A stretch of 64,000 nucleotides of DNA from Streptomyces sp. V4I2 (GTDB lineage: Bacteria; Actinomycetota; Actinomycetes; Streptomycetales; Streptomycetaceae), in NCBI RefSeq assembly GCF_030817655.1, contig NZ_JAUSZM010000003.1:3224001-3288000 (forward strand), written 5' to 3'. The notes under the pieces are model-generated. The model had not been told where the DNA came from, made no database searches, and saw only the letters and a program-made list of their open reading frames with translations. Positions 41,634-52,109 of this stretch are shown in pieces. The position numbers were made by a program, and so were the translations under genes. Every line of letters begins with the position of its first letter. Positions within the stretch are counted from its first letter, which is position 1.

Positions 41634-44600
41634 TCACGCCGCCAGTGTGTAGACAGTAGCCGCGACTCCCGCGCTCACCGAGGCCGCTGCCGCCACTCCG
41701 CCCGCCTCGATCACGACCGGCAGTCCGATGATGATGATCGGTACCAGCAGGGGCCATTGGTTCACCCCGTCCGTGGCCTGCGGCACGATGCCCAGTCCCG
41801 GCTGGTCGACGGTTCCCGGGTAGGGGCCCGGGCCCGGGCCCGGGGTGGGCTGCGGAGTGGGCTGCCCCTGCTGAAGCGCGCTGGCCGGGCTGTTGCTGAG
41901 GATGCGTCTGAACTTCTTGCTGTTCTTGGGCTTGCCGTAGAGGACCGAACCGGGCTCCGGACCGATCACCTTGTCGCCGTTGATCACGTTGTAGGGCCCT
42001 CCGATGGTCCATCCCAGCACGGTGTTCTTGCCGTCGGCGCGCATCCGGTTGACGTACCACTGCGCCTCGGGAACGGCCTTGGCGGCCTCGCCCGCGGACT
42101 TCACCTCCCACACGTAGTAGATGTCGTGGTTCATGTCGTAGCCGACGATGTCCGGGAAGCCCTTGCTGCAGTCCGCGCCGACGTTCTTGCCCGGGCGCAT
42201 GCACGCCTTGTTGGCGCCGGGCACCTTCAGCGAGGTCATGATCCGGAAGTTCTTCACGCCGAGCCGCTTGGCCTGCAGCACGATCTCCTTGATGGCCCGG
42301 TCCCGCGCCTGGTTGTGCCGGGTCGTCTTGTCACCGGTGGCCGCTCCCAGCAGCGGGGCGCCGCCGCCGTCTCCGTCGTGGCTCGACCCGTCGTACTCGT
42401 CCGACCCGGGGTCGTTCTCCGGCTTGTACGTCCCGTACGTGCCGTTGCTGCCGGAGCAGAAGTGGGCGAGGCCGCAGGACTCCAGGCCGGTGGGGTCGGA
42501 CTGGGTGGCGGGGTTGTTGTTGGCGTAGGTGTAGCCGTTGAGGGACTGGGCCTGCCCCGTGCTGAGGACCGGGTCGACGCTGATGAAGCGGCCGGTGGCC
42601 GGGTCGTACTCCCGGGCACCCAGGTGGGTCAGCCCGGTGTCGGAGTCGGCGCTCTTGCCGAGGAAGCCCTTGTCGTCGGCCCAGCTGCCGGTGCCGCCGG
42701 AACGGGTGGCCCCGAAGGGTGAGGTGTAGCGCTTGACGACGCCCTGGCTCGTCGACTCGATCGCCAGGCCGGAGGTGCCGTGCTGGTCGGCGGCCAGCCA
42801 GGTCAGGGCGGTGGTGCCGGACTTGTTGCCGCGCATTGCGACCGTCGAGGCGCCGGCGGTGTAGTAACGCTGGGCCCAGTACTTGGCGGTGGCGGTGCTG
42901 GTGTCGAGGTGGACCTCGGTCGCCCCCAGGTAGAGGACGGTTTCGCCGGCGGTCTCCCGCCGGATGAGGAGGTTGCCGTCGGCGTCGTACACGTAGCCGG
43001 TGGTGCTGCTGCCTTCGACCAGCTTGCCGAGGTCGCCCTCCTCGTTCCAGACGAGGGACTGCGTGGCGCTTCCGTCGGGTCGGGTGGTGGTGTTTCCGGT
43101 GGCGTCGTAGGCGTAGGCGGGCGTGACGCCCGTGCAGGAGGTGGCCGTGGTGACCGCCGCCAGGGTGTGGCCGCGGGTGCTGTCGTAGCAGTAGGTCTTC
43201 TTGGTGTCGCCGCCGGTGGCGTGGGTGGTCTCGGTGGCCCGCAGGCCGGAGTCCTGGTAGGTGTACGAGGTCCAGTAGGGGCTCGCGCCACCGAGGTTGG
43301 CCGCGGTGCGGCCGGTGGTCGAGCAGTCGGCGGCCTTCGGGGTCCAGGCCTCGGTCAGCCGCTGGTGGCCGTCGTAGGCGAAGCACTGGTTGTCCGCCGC
43401 CGAGGTCCCGCCCAGGGTGGTGGGGTCGGTGATGGAGGTGACGTTGCCCGCGTCGTCGTAGGTGTAGTTGAGCTCCTGCAGTTCGTAGCCGTGGGTCTGG
43501 TCAGTGACGACGGACTGGGTGAGCCGGCCGGTGCCCTCCTCGAAGGCGTTGGTGAGGTAGGCCTTCTTGGTGCCGGTGGCCGAGGACGTGCCCAGGGTCA
43601 GCTGTTCGGTCTGGCCGAGCGCCGAGTAGCTGGTGCCCAGGACGTAGCCGCTGGCGCCGGACAGAGTGGTGGGCAGGCCGACGGCGTTGTACTCGGTGGT
43701 GATCTGCTCGGCCGCCAGCCCGCCGGCGGCCGGCTCCTTGGTGTACTGCCGGGTTCCGTCGACGTTGTAGTACGACGTGAAGTCGAGCGTGGCGGACGGG
43801 ACGGCGCCCGAGGTCACCAGGGCGTCACCGGCGGGCAGGACGATCTGGCTGCCGGTGGTGCGGTACAGGGCGTCGTACTCGGTGACCTTCTTGGTGTACG
43901 CGGAGCCGCCGGTGCCGCCGACGTAGCGGACCGCCGTGTCCAGTTGACCCTTGGCCAGGGTGTCGTAGGTGTAGGCGGTGAGCTGCTTGGCGGCCACCTG
44001 TTCCTCGGTGGTCGACGTCAGGTCGGCGGTGGCGGGGGCGCTCCAGGTGCCCGTGACCCGGCCGAGGACGTCGTAGGCCGAGATCAGGACGCGTCCGGCG
44101 GCGTCCTTGATCCAGGAGACCTCGTCGAGGGCGGTGTAACCGGTGGTGGTGGTCCCCTTGTCGGGGTCGGTGGAGGTGGTCTTGCGGCCGTACAGGTCGT
44201 AGCCGTAGGACCAGACGGAGCCGTCGGGTCCGGTGACCGTCTTCTCCTTGCCGTCCGGTGCGTAGGTGAAGGAGGTGGAGGTGCGGGCGGCACCGGTGCC
44301 GGCGCCGTACTCCGCGTCGGCCGGGGAGGTGCCCGCGTACTCGCGGCGTTCGACGGTGCGGCCCAGGGCGTCGGTGATCACCCGGGTGGCCGAGCCGCCG
44401 GACAGGGCCGTGGTCGCGGTGGAGTCGCCGGTGTAGCCGGTGGTCGTCGTCCAGCGCTTGACGCCGTAGACGTACAGGCTGTTGCTGGTGGCACGTTCCG
44501 CGCCGTCGAACGTGGTCGCGGTCTGCTGGGCGGCCTCGCCGTACTCGGCCCGGGTGTAGGTGCCGCTCGGGGTGTGGTCCTGGTCGAAGATCTGGGCGTA

Positions 44601-47600
44601 CGACTCGTAGGCCAGGCCCCTGCTGTCGTAGCGGGTGTCGGTCAGCAGGCGGCCGCCGAGCGGGCTCGGGGACTGGGTCTGCAGGGGGCGCAGCAGGGCG
44701 TCGAACAGGCTGTAGGTGGTGTTGTAGGTGTTGCCGTCGGCCTTGAGGGTCGAGGTGGATGTCCAAGAGGGGGCGTCGGCGGTGACGGAGTAGGCGTAGG
44801 TGTAGTTCGCCGACTGCTCGGAGGAGTGGGAGCGGTTGGGCAGCCAGACCGCGGTGACCCGGCCCAGCGCGTCGTACGCGGTCTCGGTCAGCTTGGTGTT
44901 GACGTCGTAGACCTTGGTCTTCGAGCCGCGCGCCGGGTCCAGGTAGGTGTAGCTCTTCTGGCTCTTGGCGTTGGTGGCGACGACCCGGGTCAGGGGGCCC
45001 GCGTCGGTCGGGGTGTAGGCGGCGCCCGTGGTGTTGCCCGCGGCGTCGGTGACGGACAGCGGGCGGCCGAGCTTGCTCGTCGCGGTGTCGTACGTCGTTT
45101 TGCTGACGGTCTGCCAGCCGGTGGGGTGGCGTTCACCGCCGGTCGCCGTGGCCGGGTAGGCCGAGGCGCGGCCCTTCCAGGTGGCCAGGCCCAGGGTGGG
45201 GCTCTGATCGGCGCTCCAGGCAGTCGCCGAGGTGTTGTCGTAGACGGTGGCGGTGTCGGCGAGGACATCGCCGGAACTCGCGCTGGACGTCGGCAGGTTG
45301 AGTGAGGCCTCGGCCACCGAGCAGGGCCGGCCGACGGTACGGGTGCGGGAGACCAGGCCGGTGATGCCGAGGCCGCTGTTGCGGGCGTACCAGGTGCGGG
45401 AGCAGGTCTCGTCGCCGGACTTGGCGGTGTCGCCCGCCTCGTCCACCGTGGCGGTCATTCCGTAGGCGTCGTAGGTGGTCGCGGTGGTGCGGGTGCGCCA
45501 GCGCGAGGCGGCCGTCAGGTAGGTGTGGGTGGAGGTCTTGGCATCGCGGACGTAGTAGGCCTCGGTGTCCGCGTACGACTTGTGCTGGGTGGCGGTCCGC
45601 TTCGACCAGGGGTCGCGGACGCTCACGCCGACCGGTGTGGTGCCGTCGTAGGTGATCTGCTCACGGAGGTATCCGGCGTACGGCTCGCTGTCGGTCTGGT
45701 CGGGCACGTCCAGGCCGGCGACGTCGACGCCCTCGACGGTGGCCGAGCGTCGGGCGTCCGCGTCGAGCTTGCCGTCCGAGCCGAGCAGGCGGTCTCCGTT
45801 CATGCCCTGGAGGTAGACGGAGACGGTCTTGGTCCGCGTGGTTGCGGTGCCCTTGGTGGCGGTGACCCTGCCGTAGCCCCGGAAGACCGACCAGGTGCGC
45901 TCGGCGGTGGGGGTGAAGGGGTTGTCGTCGTAGTGCCAGGCGGGGTCGGCGTACGCGTACTGGTGCTCCACGGCGTCGTTCTTGCCGGTCGGGTCGGAGA
46001 CGTTGACGGCGAGCACGCGGTACTTGTGGAACCAGTCGATCGAGGCGTTCTCGGCGCCGTTGATGTTCCAGTACTGCGGATAGCAGGACTTCGTGTTGTG
46101 GTCGGCGGAGCCCGGCATGTTCGAGCCCCGTACGCATTCGGGCTCGGAGAGGGTGACCCGGGTGATGGAGCCGGTCTCGGTGGTGACGCTCTCTATACGG
46201 GGGCGGCGCAGCGGCAGGATGTCGTCGGTGGCGTCGACCCGGTTCTCGCGCATCTGGTAGGTGAAGGTCACCGGGGACAACGCGATGTCGGTACCGTTCT
46301 TGCCGGTGTGCCGAAGGGACTTCAGGGTCAGCGTCTGGTCGCTGGTGTCCCCGATGTCGCCGCCGTCGAGGAACGCCTGGGTGAACGCCCACGAGTCGAC
46401 GGCCGTGAACGCGCTCGACGCCGCCGACCAGGCGTGGGTGTCGACCTGGGTGAGCCGCTTGCGCGTGAAGAAGAACGGACCGCGCACGTCGCAGGTCGCG
46501 TCCTTCTTGCAGATCGCGTCGAACGGCACGTCCGGCCAGTTGTCGGCGGTGGAGTCCTTCAGTTCGGAGCAGTCGGCGGCGGTGCAGCGCTCCTCGTAGG
46601 TGAAGGTGACCTTGTCGGAGGTGACGCCGGTGAACAGGGTGTCGGAGCGCTGCCCGTAGAGGATCTTGCTGAGCTGGCCGCCGCGGACGTACTCGGTGGT
46701 GGCGGTGGTGGCGCCGTTCTTGCCGTAGTAGTTGGTCTCCGGCGTGTACCAGTACGTCATGGCGTTGCCGCTGAGGTCCACGACGTAGTCGAGGTTCCAG
46801 CGCCAGGCCTGGGTGGCGGAGCGGTCGGCGAAGGCGGCGCCCTGGTCGTAGCCGGGTTCGCCGGAGTCGTCACCGTAGACGGGCACGGTCCACACGGAGT
46901 TGGTGCGTTCGGTGCCGGCGCCGGGGAGCTTGTTCTGGCCGAAGACGTACTTGGTGCCCTCGCCGGTGGTGACGGTCCAGTACTCGCCGTCGCCGTCGCC
47001 GTTGTCGGCGCCGGTGGAGTGCGTGACGGTGGAGGCGTCGTCGTTCTTCAGCCGCCACACGCCGGTGGTGTCGTCCTTGACCAGCTCGTTGGACTTGCCG
47101 TTGAGGACGATCGAGGCGTTGTCGTACTTCCAGCACAGGTCGGCCTTGCCGTCCTGGCCGTCCTTGTCGCAGGAGCCGTAGGAGCGCTCGACGTAGGAGG
47201 CGGAGGTGAGGTCGAAGCCCTCGCCGACCTCGGTGGCCTGGTTGTTGGTGGAGGCGGTACGGCCGTCGATGCCGCCGGAGTCGTAGGACAGCTCCAGCTC
47301 CGGCTGGGGTCCGACCGCCGCGGGCGGGGTGTCCAGCGGGTACGACCAGGTGAACGAGCCGGACGAGCCGCCCGCCTCCCAGCTGGAGGCCGCGGACAGC
47401 GGAGTCGCCGTGTAGTCGCCGGCGCCCGAGGTGGAGCCGCCGGTCGTGGCGGCCAGGGCGAGGACGGTCGCGGAGGAGGTGGTGGCGAGCGGCACGTCCG
47501 CGGAGACGGTCCGCGCGGCCGTGTCGTTGTCCGAGGCCAGCACCGCGCGGGTGCGGCAGGCGGCCTTCTGCGGGGTGGTCAGGGCACAGTGCGGCAGCCG

Positions 47601-48179
47601 GACCAGGCCCAGCCGGCCGGACCAGCCACCGCCGTAGGCGGAGGCGAACGCCGAGTAGTCCAGGGTCAGCCGGGCCCGGCCGGGTTCGGTGGCCGCCGCG
47701 GTGAGCAGGACGCCCTTGATGCCGACGGCCGCGGCGGCCTCGCGGTCGAGGACGCGGACGGTCGAGCGCCCGCCCGCCACGACGCCCACGCCGCCCCGGG
47801 CGACGGTGACCGGCAGCCCGCCCGCCGCGGCGCTCGCGCGGCCGGAGCGGGTGCCGGGCACGGCGACCGTGGCGCGGCCCGGCTTCGGCCAGGCGGAGCT
47901 CTGTTCGGCCGCGGCCCGGCGCGCCTGCGCGGAGTTCTCCTTGCGCGCCGCCGCCACGGCGGCGCGGGACTGCTTCGCTCCCAGTCCGGTGACCGCGCGC
48001 ACGTCGCTGTCCCGCTGCGCGGGCAGGCCGGGCCGGCCCAGACCGCCTGGCGCGTCGGTCGCGGCGGTCGCCGGTTGCACGGCGGGCAGCGCGCCCGTGG
48101 CCAGCGCGACGGCGAGCGTCACCACGATTCCGGCGCGTCTGCCGCGCAGCCAACGAGCCACTCTCGTACCGGTGTTCAC
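41634..48179 (-). CDS. Large secreted RHS/YD-repeat protein with C-terminal nuclease-like toxin
   Basis: 2181 residues. A Sec-type signal (RRAGIVVTLAVALATGALPAV) opens the protein. Dozens of YD/RHS repeats (YDALGRVTAVW, YDLYGRKTTS, YDADGNLLIRR) form the shell. The RHS core motif ends at REYDPATGRFISVDPVLS and DPTGLESC, near residue 1910. The C-terminal tip then carries GFPDIVGYDMNHD with YYVWEVKSAG, a D...ExK pattern of the PD-(D/E)xK nuclease fold, and finishes with hydrophobic stretches (LVPIIIIGLPVVI). It is probably a contact-dependent or released polymorphic toxin. Confidence 0.9.
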   Translation of the reverse strand: MNTGTRVARWLRGRRAGIVVTLAVALATGALPAVQPATAATDAPGGLGRPGLPAQRDSDVRAVTGLGAKQSRAAVAAARKENSAQARRAAAEQSSAWPKPGRATVAVPGTRSGRASAAAGGLPVTVARGGVGVVAGGRSTVRVLDREAAAAVGIKGVLLTAAATEPGRARLTLDYSAFASAYGGGWSGRLGLVRLPHCALTTPQKAACRTRAVLASDNDTAARTVSADVPLATTSSATVLALAATTGGSTSGAGDYTATPLSAASSWEAGGSSGSFTWSYPLDTPPAAVGPQPELELSYDSGGIDGRTASTNNQATEVGEGFDLTSASYVERSYGSCDKDGQDGKADLCWKYDNASIVLNGKSNELVKDDTTGVWRLKNDDASTVTHSTGADNGDGDGEYWTVTTGEGTKYVFGQNKLPGAGTERTNSVWTVPVYGDDSGEPGYDQGAAFADRSATQAWRWNLDYVVDLSGNAMTYWYTPETNYYGKNGATTATTEYVRGGQLSKILYGQRSDTLFTGVTSDKVTFTYEERCTAADCSELKDSTADNWPDVPFDAICKKDATCDVRGPFFFTRKRLTQVDTHAWSAASSAFTAVDSWAFTQAFLDGGDIGDTSDQTLTLKSLRHTGKNGTDIALSPVTFTYQMRENRVDATDDILPLRRPRIESVTTETGSITRVTLSEPECVRGSNMPGSADHNTKSCYPQYWNINGAENASIDWFHKYRVLAVNVSDPTGKNDAVEHQYAYADPAWHYDDNPFTPTAERTWSVFRGYGRVTATKGTATTRTKTVSVYLQGMNGDRLLGSDGKLDADARRSATVEGVDVAGLDVPDQTDSEPYAGYLREQITYDGTTPVGVSVRDPWSKRTATQHKSYADTEAYYVRDAKTSTHTYLTAASRWRTRTTATTYDAYGMTATVDEAGDTAKSGDETCSRTWYARNSGLGITGLVSRTRTVGRPCSVAEASLNLPTSSASSGDVLADTATVYDNTSATAWSADQSPTLGLATWKGRASAYPATATGGERHPTGWQTVSKTTYDTATSKLGRPLSVTDAAGNTTGAAYTPTDAGPLTRVVATNAKSQKSYTYLDPARGSKTKVYDVNTKLTETAYDALGRVTAVWLPNRSHSSEQSANYTYAYSVTADAPSWTSTSTLKADGNTYNTTYSLFDALLRPLQTQSPSPLGGRLLTDTRYDSRGLAYESYAQIFDQDHTPSGTYTRAEYGEAAQQTATTFDGAERATSNSLYVYGVKRWTTTTGYTGDSTATTALSGGSATRVITDALGRTVERREYAGTSPADAEYGAGTGAARTSTSFTYAPDGKEKTVTGPDGSVWSYGYDLYGRKTTSTDPDKGTTTTGYTALDEVSWIKDAAGRVLISAYDVLGRVTGTWSAPATADLTSTTEEQVAAKQLTAYTYDTLAKGQLDTAVRYVGGTGGSAYTKKVTEYDALYRTTGSQIVLPAGDALVTSGAVPSATLDFTSYYNVDGTRQYTKEPAAGGLAAEQITTEYNAVGLPTTLSGASGYVLGTSYSALGQTEQLTLGTSSATGTKKAYLTNAFEEGTGRLTQSVVTDQTHGYELQELNYTYDDAGNVTSITDPTTLGGTSAADNQCFAYDGHQRLTEAWTPKAADCSTTGRTAANLGGASPYWTSYTYQDSGLRATETTHATGGDTKKTYCYDSTRGHTLAAVTTATSCTGVTPAYAYDATGNTTTRPDGSATQSLVWNEEGDLGKLVEGSSTTGYVYDADGNLLIRRETAGETVLYLGATEVHLDTSTATAKYWAQRYYTAGASTVAMRGNKSGTTALTWLAADQHGTSGLAIESTSQGVVKRYTSPFGATRSGGTGSWADDKGFLGKSADSDTGLTHLGAREYDPATGRFISVDPVLSTGQAQSLNGYTYANNNPATQSDPTGLESCGLAHFCSGSNGTYGTYKPENDPGSDEYDGSSHDGDGGGAPLLGAATGDKTTRHNQARDRAIKEIVLQAKRLGVKNFRIMTSLKVPGANKACMRPGKNVGADCSKGFPDIVGYDMNHDIYYVWEVKSAGEAAKAVPEAQWYVNRMRADGKNTVLGWTIGGPYNVINGDKVIGPEPGSVLYGKPKNSKKFRRILSNSPASALQQGQPTPQPTPGPGPGPYPGTVDQPGLGIVPQATDGVNQWPLLVPIIIIGLPVVIEAGGVAAAASVSAGVAATVYTLAA

Positions 48180-48260
48180 GACATACCCCTGTCAAGGCAC
48201 GGCCGCGACGCGGCCACGGAGGGAAGGAAGTCGAAGGAAGGAAGGGGCGGGGTGCGGCGG

Positions 48261-51200
48261 TCAGCCGCCGATCATGGTGTCGAGCTGCGTGCCGTCGGCC
48301 GCCGCGCCCACCCAGATCCGGATGTCGGAGATCCGGCCGGGCAGATAGTGGCCCCAGGCGCTGCTCACGAAGTCCTTGCCGACCGCGAGTTCACCGGAGC
48401 CGACGACGGCCGTGTACGGCGTGTCCGTGTCGTTCTGCGTGGAGTCGAGGTAGAGGGCGATGGTCCCGGCCTGCGCGTCGTACACGCCGGTCAGCCGCAC
48501 CCGGCTGCCGACCACGGCCGCGCTGTCGGAGTCGACGGCGGTGAAGGTGCCGTTGGCGGCGAGCCGCCCGAACCGCCAGAAACCGAGGGGTACTTCGTAG
48601 GGATTGTCGTTGTCGTCGAAGCGGGTCTCGGTGCCGGTCTGCTGGTACCACAGGCCCCAGGCCGAGCCGTCGGCGGTGCGCTGGCCCAGCACCTGGCCGA
48701 CGTATCCGGTGCCCTTGGCGTTCAGGGCCGCCTGGTCGAGTTCTACCTCGGTGGTGACGGTGAAGGAACCGGTCTCGTCGACGACCGGGCCGGACGTGGT
48801 GGCGGCGTCGTCGGTGCCGTCCAGCACGATCGCCTCCCCGTCCAGCGAGGCACCCCCGGACAGCGCCAGCGAGCGCCCGTAGCCGGTGAGGGTGTCGGCC
48901 AGCGAAGTACCGCTCGCTCCCTCGGGGTTCCAGGCGGCGACCAGTTCGGTGGCCGTCGCGGTCTCGGAACCGTCCAGCAGCTTGGCCTCCTTGGCCACGT
49001 CACCGGGCTGCAGGACCTCCTGGAACACGGCGACCTCGTCGACCCGGCCGCGCCAGTACTGCTCGTAGGTGCCGGCCACATAGCTGGCCCGGCCGATCTG
49101 CAGGGCCCCGTCCGGGGTCTGCTTCTCCCCGCCCGCCGGCACGGCCACCGGGCTGCCCTGGGCACGGCCGTTGACGTACAGCTGGATCGTCTTGTCGTCG
49201 GCGTTGTACACGCCCGCCAGCTGCGTCCAGGTCTTCAGCACGACGCCCTCCACGGCGGCGTTCTGGGCGACGAAGCGCCGGGTGCCGCCGCTGTCGGTCC
49301 AGCTGAAGCGGAACACCCACCGCTTGACGCCCGCCGAGTAGTAGAGGGAGAAGCCGGAGCTGTCACTGCCGGTCTGGGACAGGACGGTCCGGTAGGCGCT
49401 GCTGTCGGTCAGGTACGCCCAGGCTGAAACGGTGTATGACGACTGGGTGTTGACCGCCGGTCCCGAGGTCGCCGCGTATCCCGACTGCCGGGTGGTGTCG
49501 GAGGTGTCGTTGAGCCACAGCGAGTGGTCCGCGGAGCCACGACGGCTCAGTCCGGACCAGCCGGCGCCGGTGGTGTGAAGGGTGGCCGGGTGCCGCGTCC
49601 CCGCGGTCGTCGCGGAGTCGGCCGCGGTGGTCACGCCGGAGTTGGGCGTGCTGTCGTCGAAGCGCCAGCGGCCGGTGGCCCCTTGGCTCTCCTGCACGTT
49701 GAACTTCACACTGGCGATGGCGCCCCAGCGTCCGCTGCCCACGTTGTCCAGCGCCCGGACCTGAAGGACCTGCGTGCCGGCCAGGTCCGGTGCGATGGCC
49801 TTCTTGACGTTCGTCCCGGAGATCGTGGCCGACCAGGAGGTGGAGGACGACAGCTTGTAGCGGTATCCGACGACGGTGGCGGCGTCACCGGATGCCGGGG
49901 AGAAGCCGAACTCGTCCTTCACGCCGGGCCCGCCGGCTGCGACACACGCGTTGGCCGTGCACGGCGTGTAGGTCGTGCCGAAGGCGATCACCGGCGCCTT
50001 CGGGGCGGTGGTGTCGACCTTGAAGTAGCACCAGCCCTTGGTCGTCACGGTGCTGCTCGACTCCAGATAGCTGCCGCCGCCGTTGTAGTAGGAGCGGGTG
50101 AACACCGCCATCCGGTAAATCCCCCCGTCCGCCAGCGTCACCGGCGAACTGACCGACACCCGCTGCCCGTCGTTCACGTAACCGGGGCTGACCGGCCGCA
50201 CGGGCTCGGTGGCCACCGCCCAGCTGCCGTCACTTGCCCTCTTCTGCACATAGAAGTGGGTGCGCAGATTCGCCCCGCTCTCCCCGCCAGCCAGGGTCTG
50301 CGCCACCGCGGTGAACGTGGGCGTGGGGTCGGAGAGGACGTCGGGGTCGCTCGCGTCCGTCTCGCAGGAGGTGATCTCGCCGGACAGCACGCCCGGGCTG
50401 GTCGGCGGGGCCGGGACGCCCACGTAGGTGACGTCGAGGACGGCGTCGTCGTCGAACCGCTTCCAGCCGTTGGGGTCCGACTCGTTGTACGCCTTCAGCA
50501 TCAGGGTGAGCCGGGAGAAGTCACCGGCCGCGAAGGCCTTCACGGTGTTGGTGAGGTTCTCGTAGTTCTGCGCCGGGTCGTCGTTGAACTCGATGGGCGC
50601 GTCCGGCTGGTCCGGATCGCAGGCCGTGCCCCGGCCGGCGGAAACCGTGCGGTCGCCCATGATGTCCCAGTTGCTGGTCGGCCCCGGCCACCGTGTCGCG
50701 GAGGAGATGTTGGGTGTCCTCACGAGTTGCACGGTCGTCCTCTCACAGGACATCGACCAGCGCTCGGTCACCCGGAACGTGGCGTCCAGCACCCGCTTGC
50801 CGCGCAGCGCGGTCGGCGAGAACTCGAAGTACATCCGCTGCTTGTAGCCGGACCCGCAGGGGTAGGCGTACCCGCCGCTGATGTACGTGCCGCAGTAGCC
50901 GACGCCCTCGCCGTCGTCGCCGCCGGAGAAGTTGTAGAAGGTGTCGCCGTCCGAGGAGAGCAGGGTTCGTTCGGACTCGCTCCAGGACACGTCGGGGTCG
51001 ACATAGACCGGGTAGACGGTCGCGTCACCGGTCAGCAGTTCGGGGTCCGGCACGACGGTGATCGAGTCGGCGTCCGCGGTGACGGGCAGTACGGCGGAGG
51101 CGTCGCCGTCGCTGGGACCGGATGCGGGGTCGGGGGTGAAGTCGCCGTCGTGGGGGGTGGGTTGATCGGCGGTGGGCGAGGCGTCCGAGGCGGGTAGTGC

Positions 51201-52046
51201 CGCGTCCGACGCCGCGAGCGACATGGTGGACGTCCCGGACGCCTCGGACGCGCCGGACGCCTCGGACGCCGTCGCCGTGTCTCCGGCGGAGTCCCATTGG
51301 CGGGCGACGGGGCTGCGGAACACGGCGTTGCCGTTGTCGTCCACGGCGTCCAGGCCTCCGCCGACACCGTCGCGCAGTGTCAGTCCCTGGGCCTCGACGG
51401 GAAAGTCCAGCTTCTTCAACTCGTCGCTCGCGGCCGCCTCGGGCGACGTGACGACGAGAACCTGGCGGTAGCCCTCGAGGGTCGCGGTCATCCGCAGATC
51501 CACTCCGGGCAGTACGTCCGCGTACACGGCCGAGGCGCCGTCCAGCGTCGGTTCGGGCAACTCGCCCGGCCAGCCGACCTGGAGCGACATACCGCCCTCG
51601 GCGACGGTCACCAGGTCGGTGCCATCACCTCCACCGGAGAACGACACATCGGCCACGGCTGCCTTCGGGCCGACGGTGCCGTCGGCCCGGCGCTCCAGCG
51701 ACGCGTTCGGTTCGTCCCACGCGCCGCCGGCCTGCTTCACCCGCACCGGCACAGTGGACTGGCTGAGGGAGAAAGTGACGCCGTCCGGATTGGCGTAGGT
51801 CGTCGTGTATTCGGTGCGCTCTCCGACGACCTCTACGCGCTCGCCGGTGTCTGCGGCCTTTTCGGCGGCCCTTTCAGCCTCGGACTTGTTTCCCTTGCTC
51901 GCCTCAGCAGCTGAATTCGCATAGGCGGGCGGGGTCATGGCGGAGATGCTCACGGTGGGAATCCCTGCGAGCACCGCCATCGACGTCACCAGGACCGTCG
52001 CATCGCGCAGACGTCTCGCCCGACCACCGACATGGCAACACCTCAT
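48261..52046 (-). CDS. LamG/concanavalin-like domain secreted protein
   Basis: About 1261 residues from ATG 52046 (a GTG at 52109 is possible, neither with a clear ribosome site). A signal-like helix (ATVLVTSMAVLAGIPTVSIS) leads into a DNRLRE-type domain with YVDPDVSWSESER and KQRMYFEFSP, and then two LamG jelly-roll domains with repeated SAWAYLTDSS, TQLAGVYNADDKTIQLYVNG and GRISDIRIWVGA. Such proteins commonly precede RHS genes in Streptomyces. It may anchor, present or process the RHS toxin encoded 81 bases downstream. Confidence 0.82.
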   Translation of the reverse strand: MRCCHVGGRARRLRDATVLVTSMAVLAGIPTVSISAMTPPAYANSAAEASKGNKSEAERAAEKAADTGERVEVVGERTEYTTTYANPDGVTFSLSQSTVPVRVKQAGGAWDEPNASLERRADGTVGPKAAVADVSFSGGGDGTDLVTVAEGGMSLQVGWPGELPEPTLDGASAVYADVLPGVDLRMTATLEGYRQVLVVTSPEAAASDELKKLDFPVEAQGLTLRDGVGGGLDAVDDNGNAVFRSPVARQWDSAGDTATASEASGASEASGTSTMSLAASDAALPASDASPTADQPTPHDGDFTPDPASGPSDGDASAVLPVTADADSITVVPDPELLTGDATVYPVYVDPDVSWSESERTLLSSDGDTFYNFSGGDDGEGVGYCGTYISGGYAYPCGSGYKQRMYFEFSPTALRGKRVLDATFRVTERWSMSCERTTVQLVRTPNISSATRWPGPTSNWDIMGDRTVSAGRGTACDPDQPDAPIEFNDDPAQNYENLTNTVKAFAAGDFSRLTLMLKAYNESDPNGWKRFDDDAVLDVTYVGVPAPPTSPGVLSGEITSCETDASDPDVLSDPTPTFTAVAQTLAGGESGANLRTHFYVQKRASDGSWAVATEPVRPVSPGYVNDGQRVSVSSPVTLADGGIYRMAVFTRSYYNGGGSYLESSSTVTTKGWCYFKVDTTAPKAPVIAFGTTYTPCTANACVAAGGPGVKDEFGFSPASGDAATVVGYRYKLSSSTSWSATISGTNVKKAIAPDLAGTQVLQVRALDNVGSGRWGAIASVKFNVQESQGATGRWRFDDSTPNSGVTTAADSATTAGTRHPATLHTTGAGWSGLSRRGSADHSLWLNDTSDTTRQSGYAATSGPAVNTQSSYTVSAWAYLTDSSAYRTVLSQTGSDSSGFSLYYSAGVKRWVFRFSWTDSGGTRRFVAQNAAVEGVVLKTWTQLAGVYNADDKTIQLYVNGRAQGSPVAVPAGGEKQTPDGALQIGRASYVAGTYEQYWRGRVDEVAVFQEVLQPGDVAKEAKLLDGSETATATELVAAWNPEGASGTSLADTLTGYGRSLALSGGASLDGEAIVLDGTDDAATTSGPVVDETGSFTVTTEVELDQAALNAKGTGYVGQVLGQRTADGSAWGLWYQQTGTETRFDDNDNPYEVPLGFWRFGRLAANGTFTAVDSDSAAVVGSRVRLTGVYDAQAGTIALYLDSTQNDTDTPYTAVVGSGELAVGKDFVSSAWGHYLPGRISDIRIWVGAAADGTQLDTMIGG

Positions 52047-52109
52047 GCGTGACAGCACAACCGCCCCCCGAGCCACACGATCTTCACAGTGGGTGCCAGT
52101 TGTACTCAC

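Noticed and set aside
42780..45305. Long + strand open frame opposite the RHS gene
   Set aside because: It mirrors YD-repeat codons of the RHS gene and has no domain or ribosome site.
45525..49427. Very long open frame on the + strand opposite the RHS and LamG genes
   Set aside because: It is antisense to two clear secreted proteins, Gly/Val/Arg-rich without domain motifs, and typical of high-GC shadow frames.
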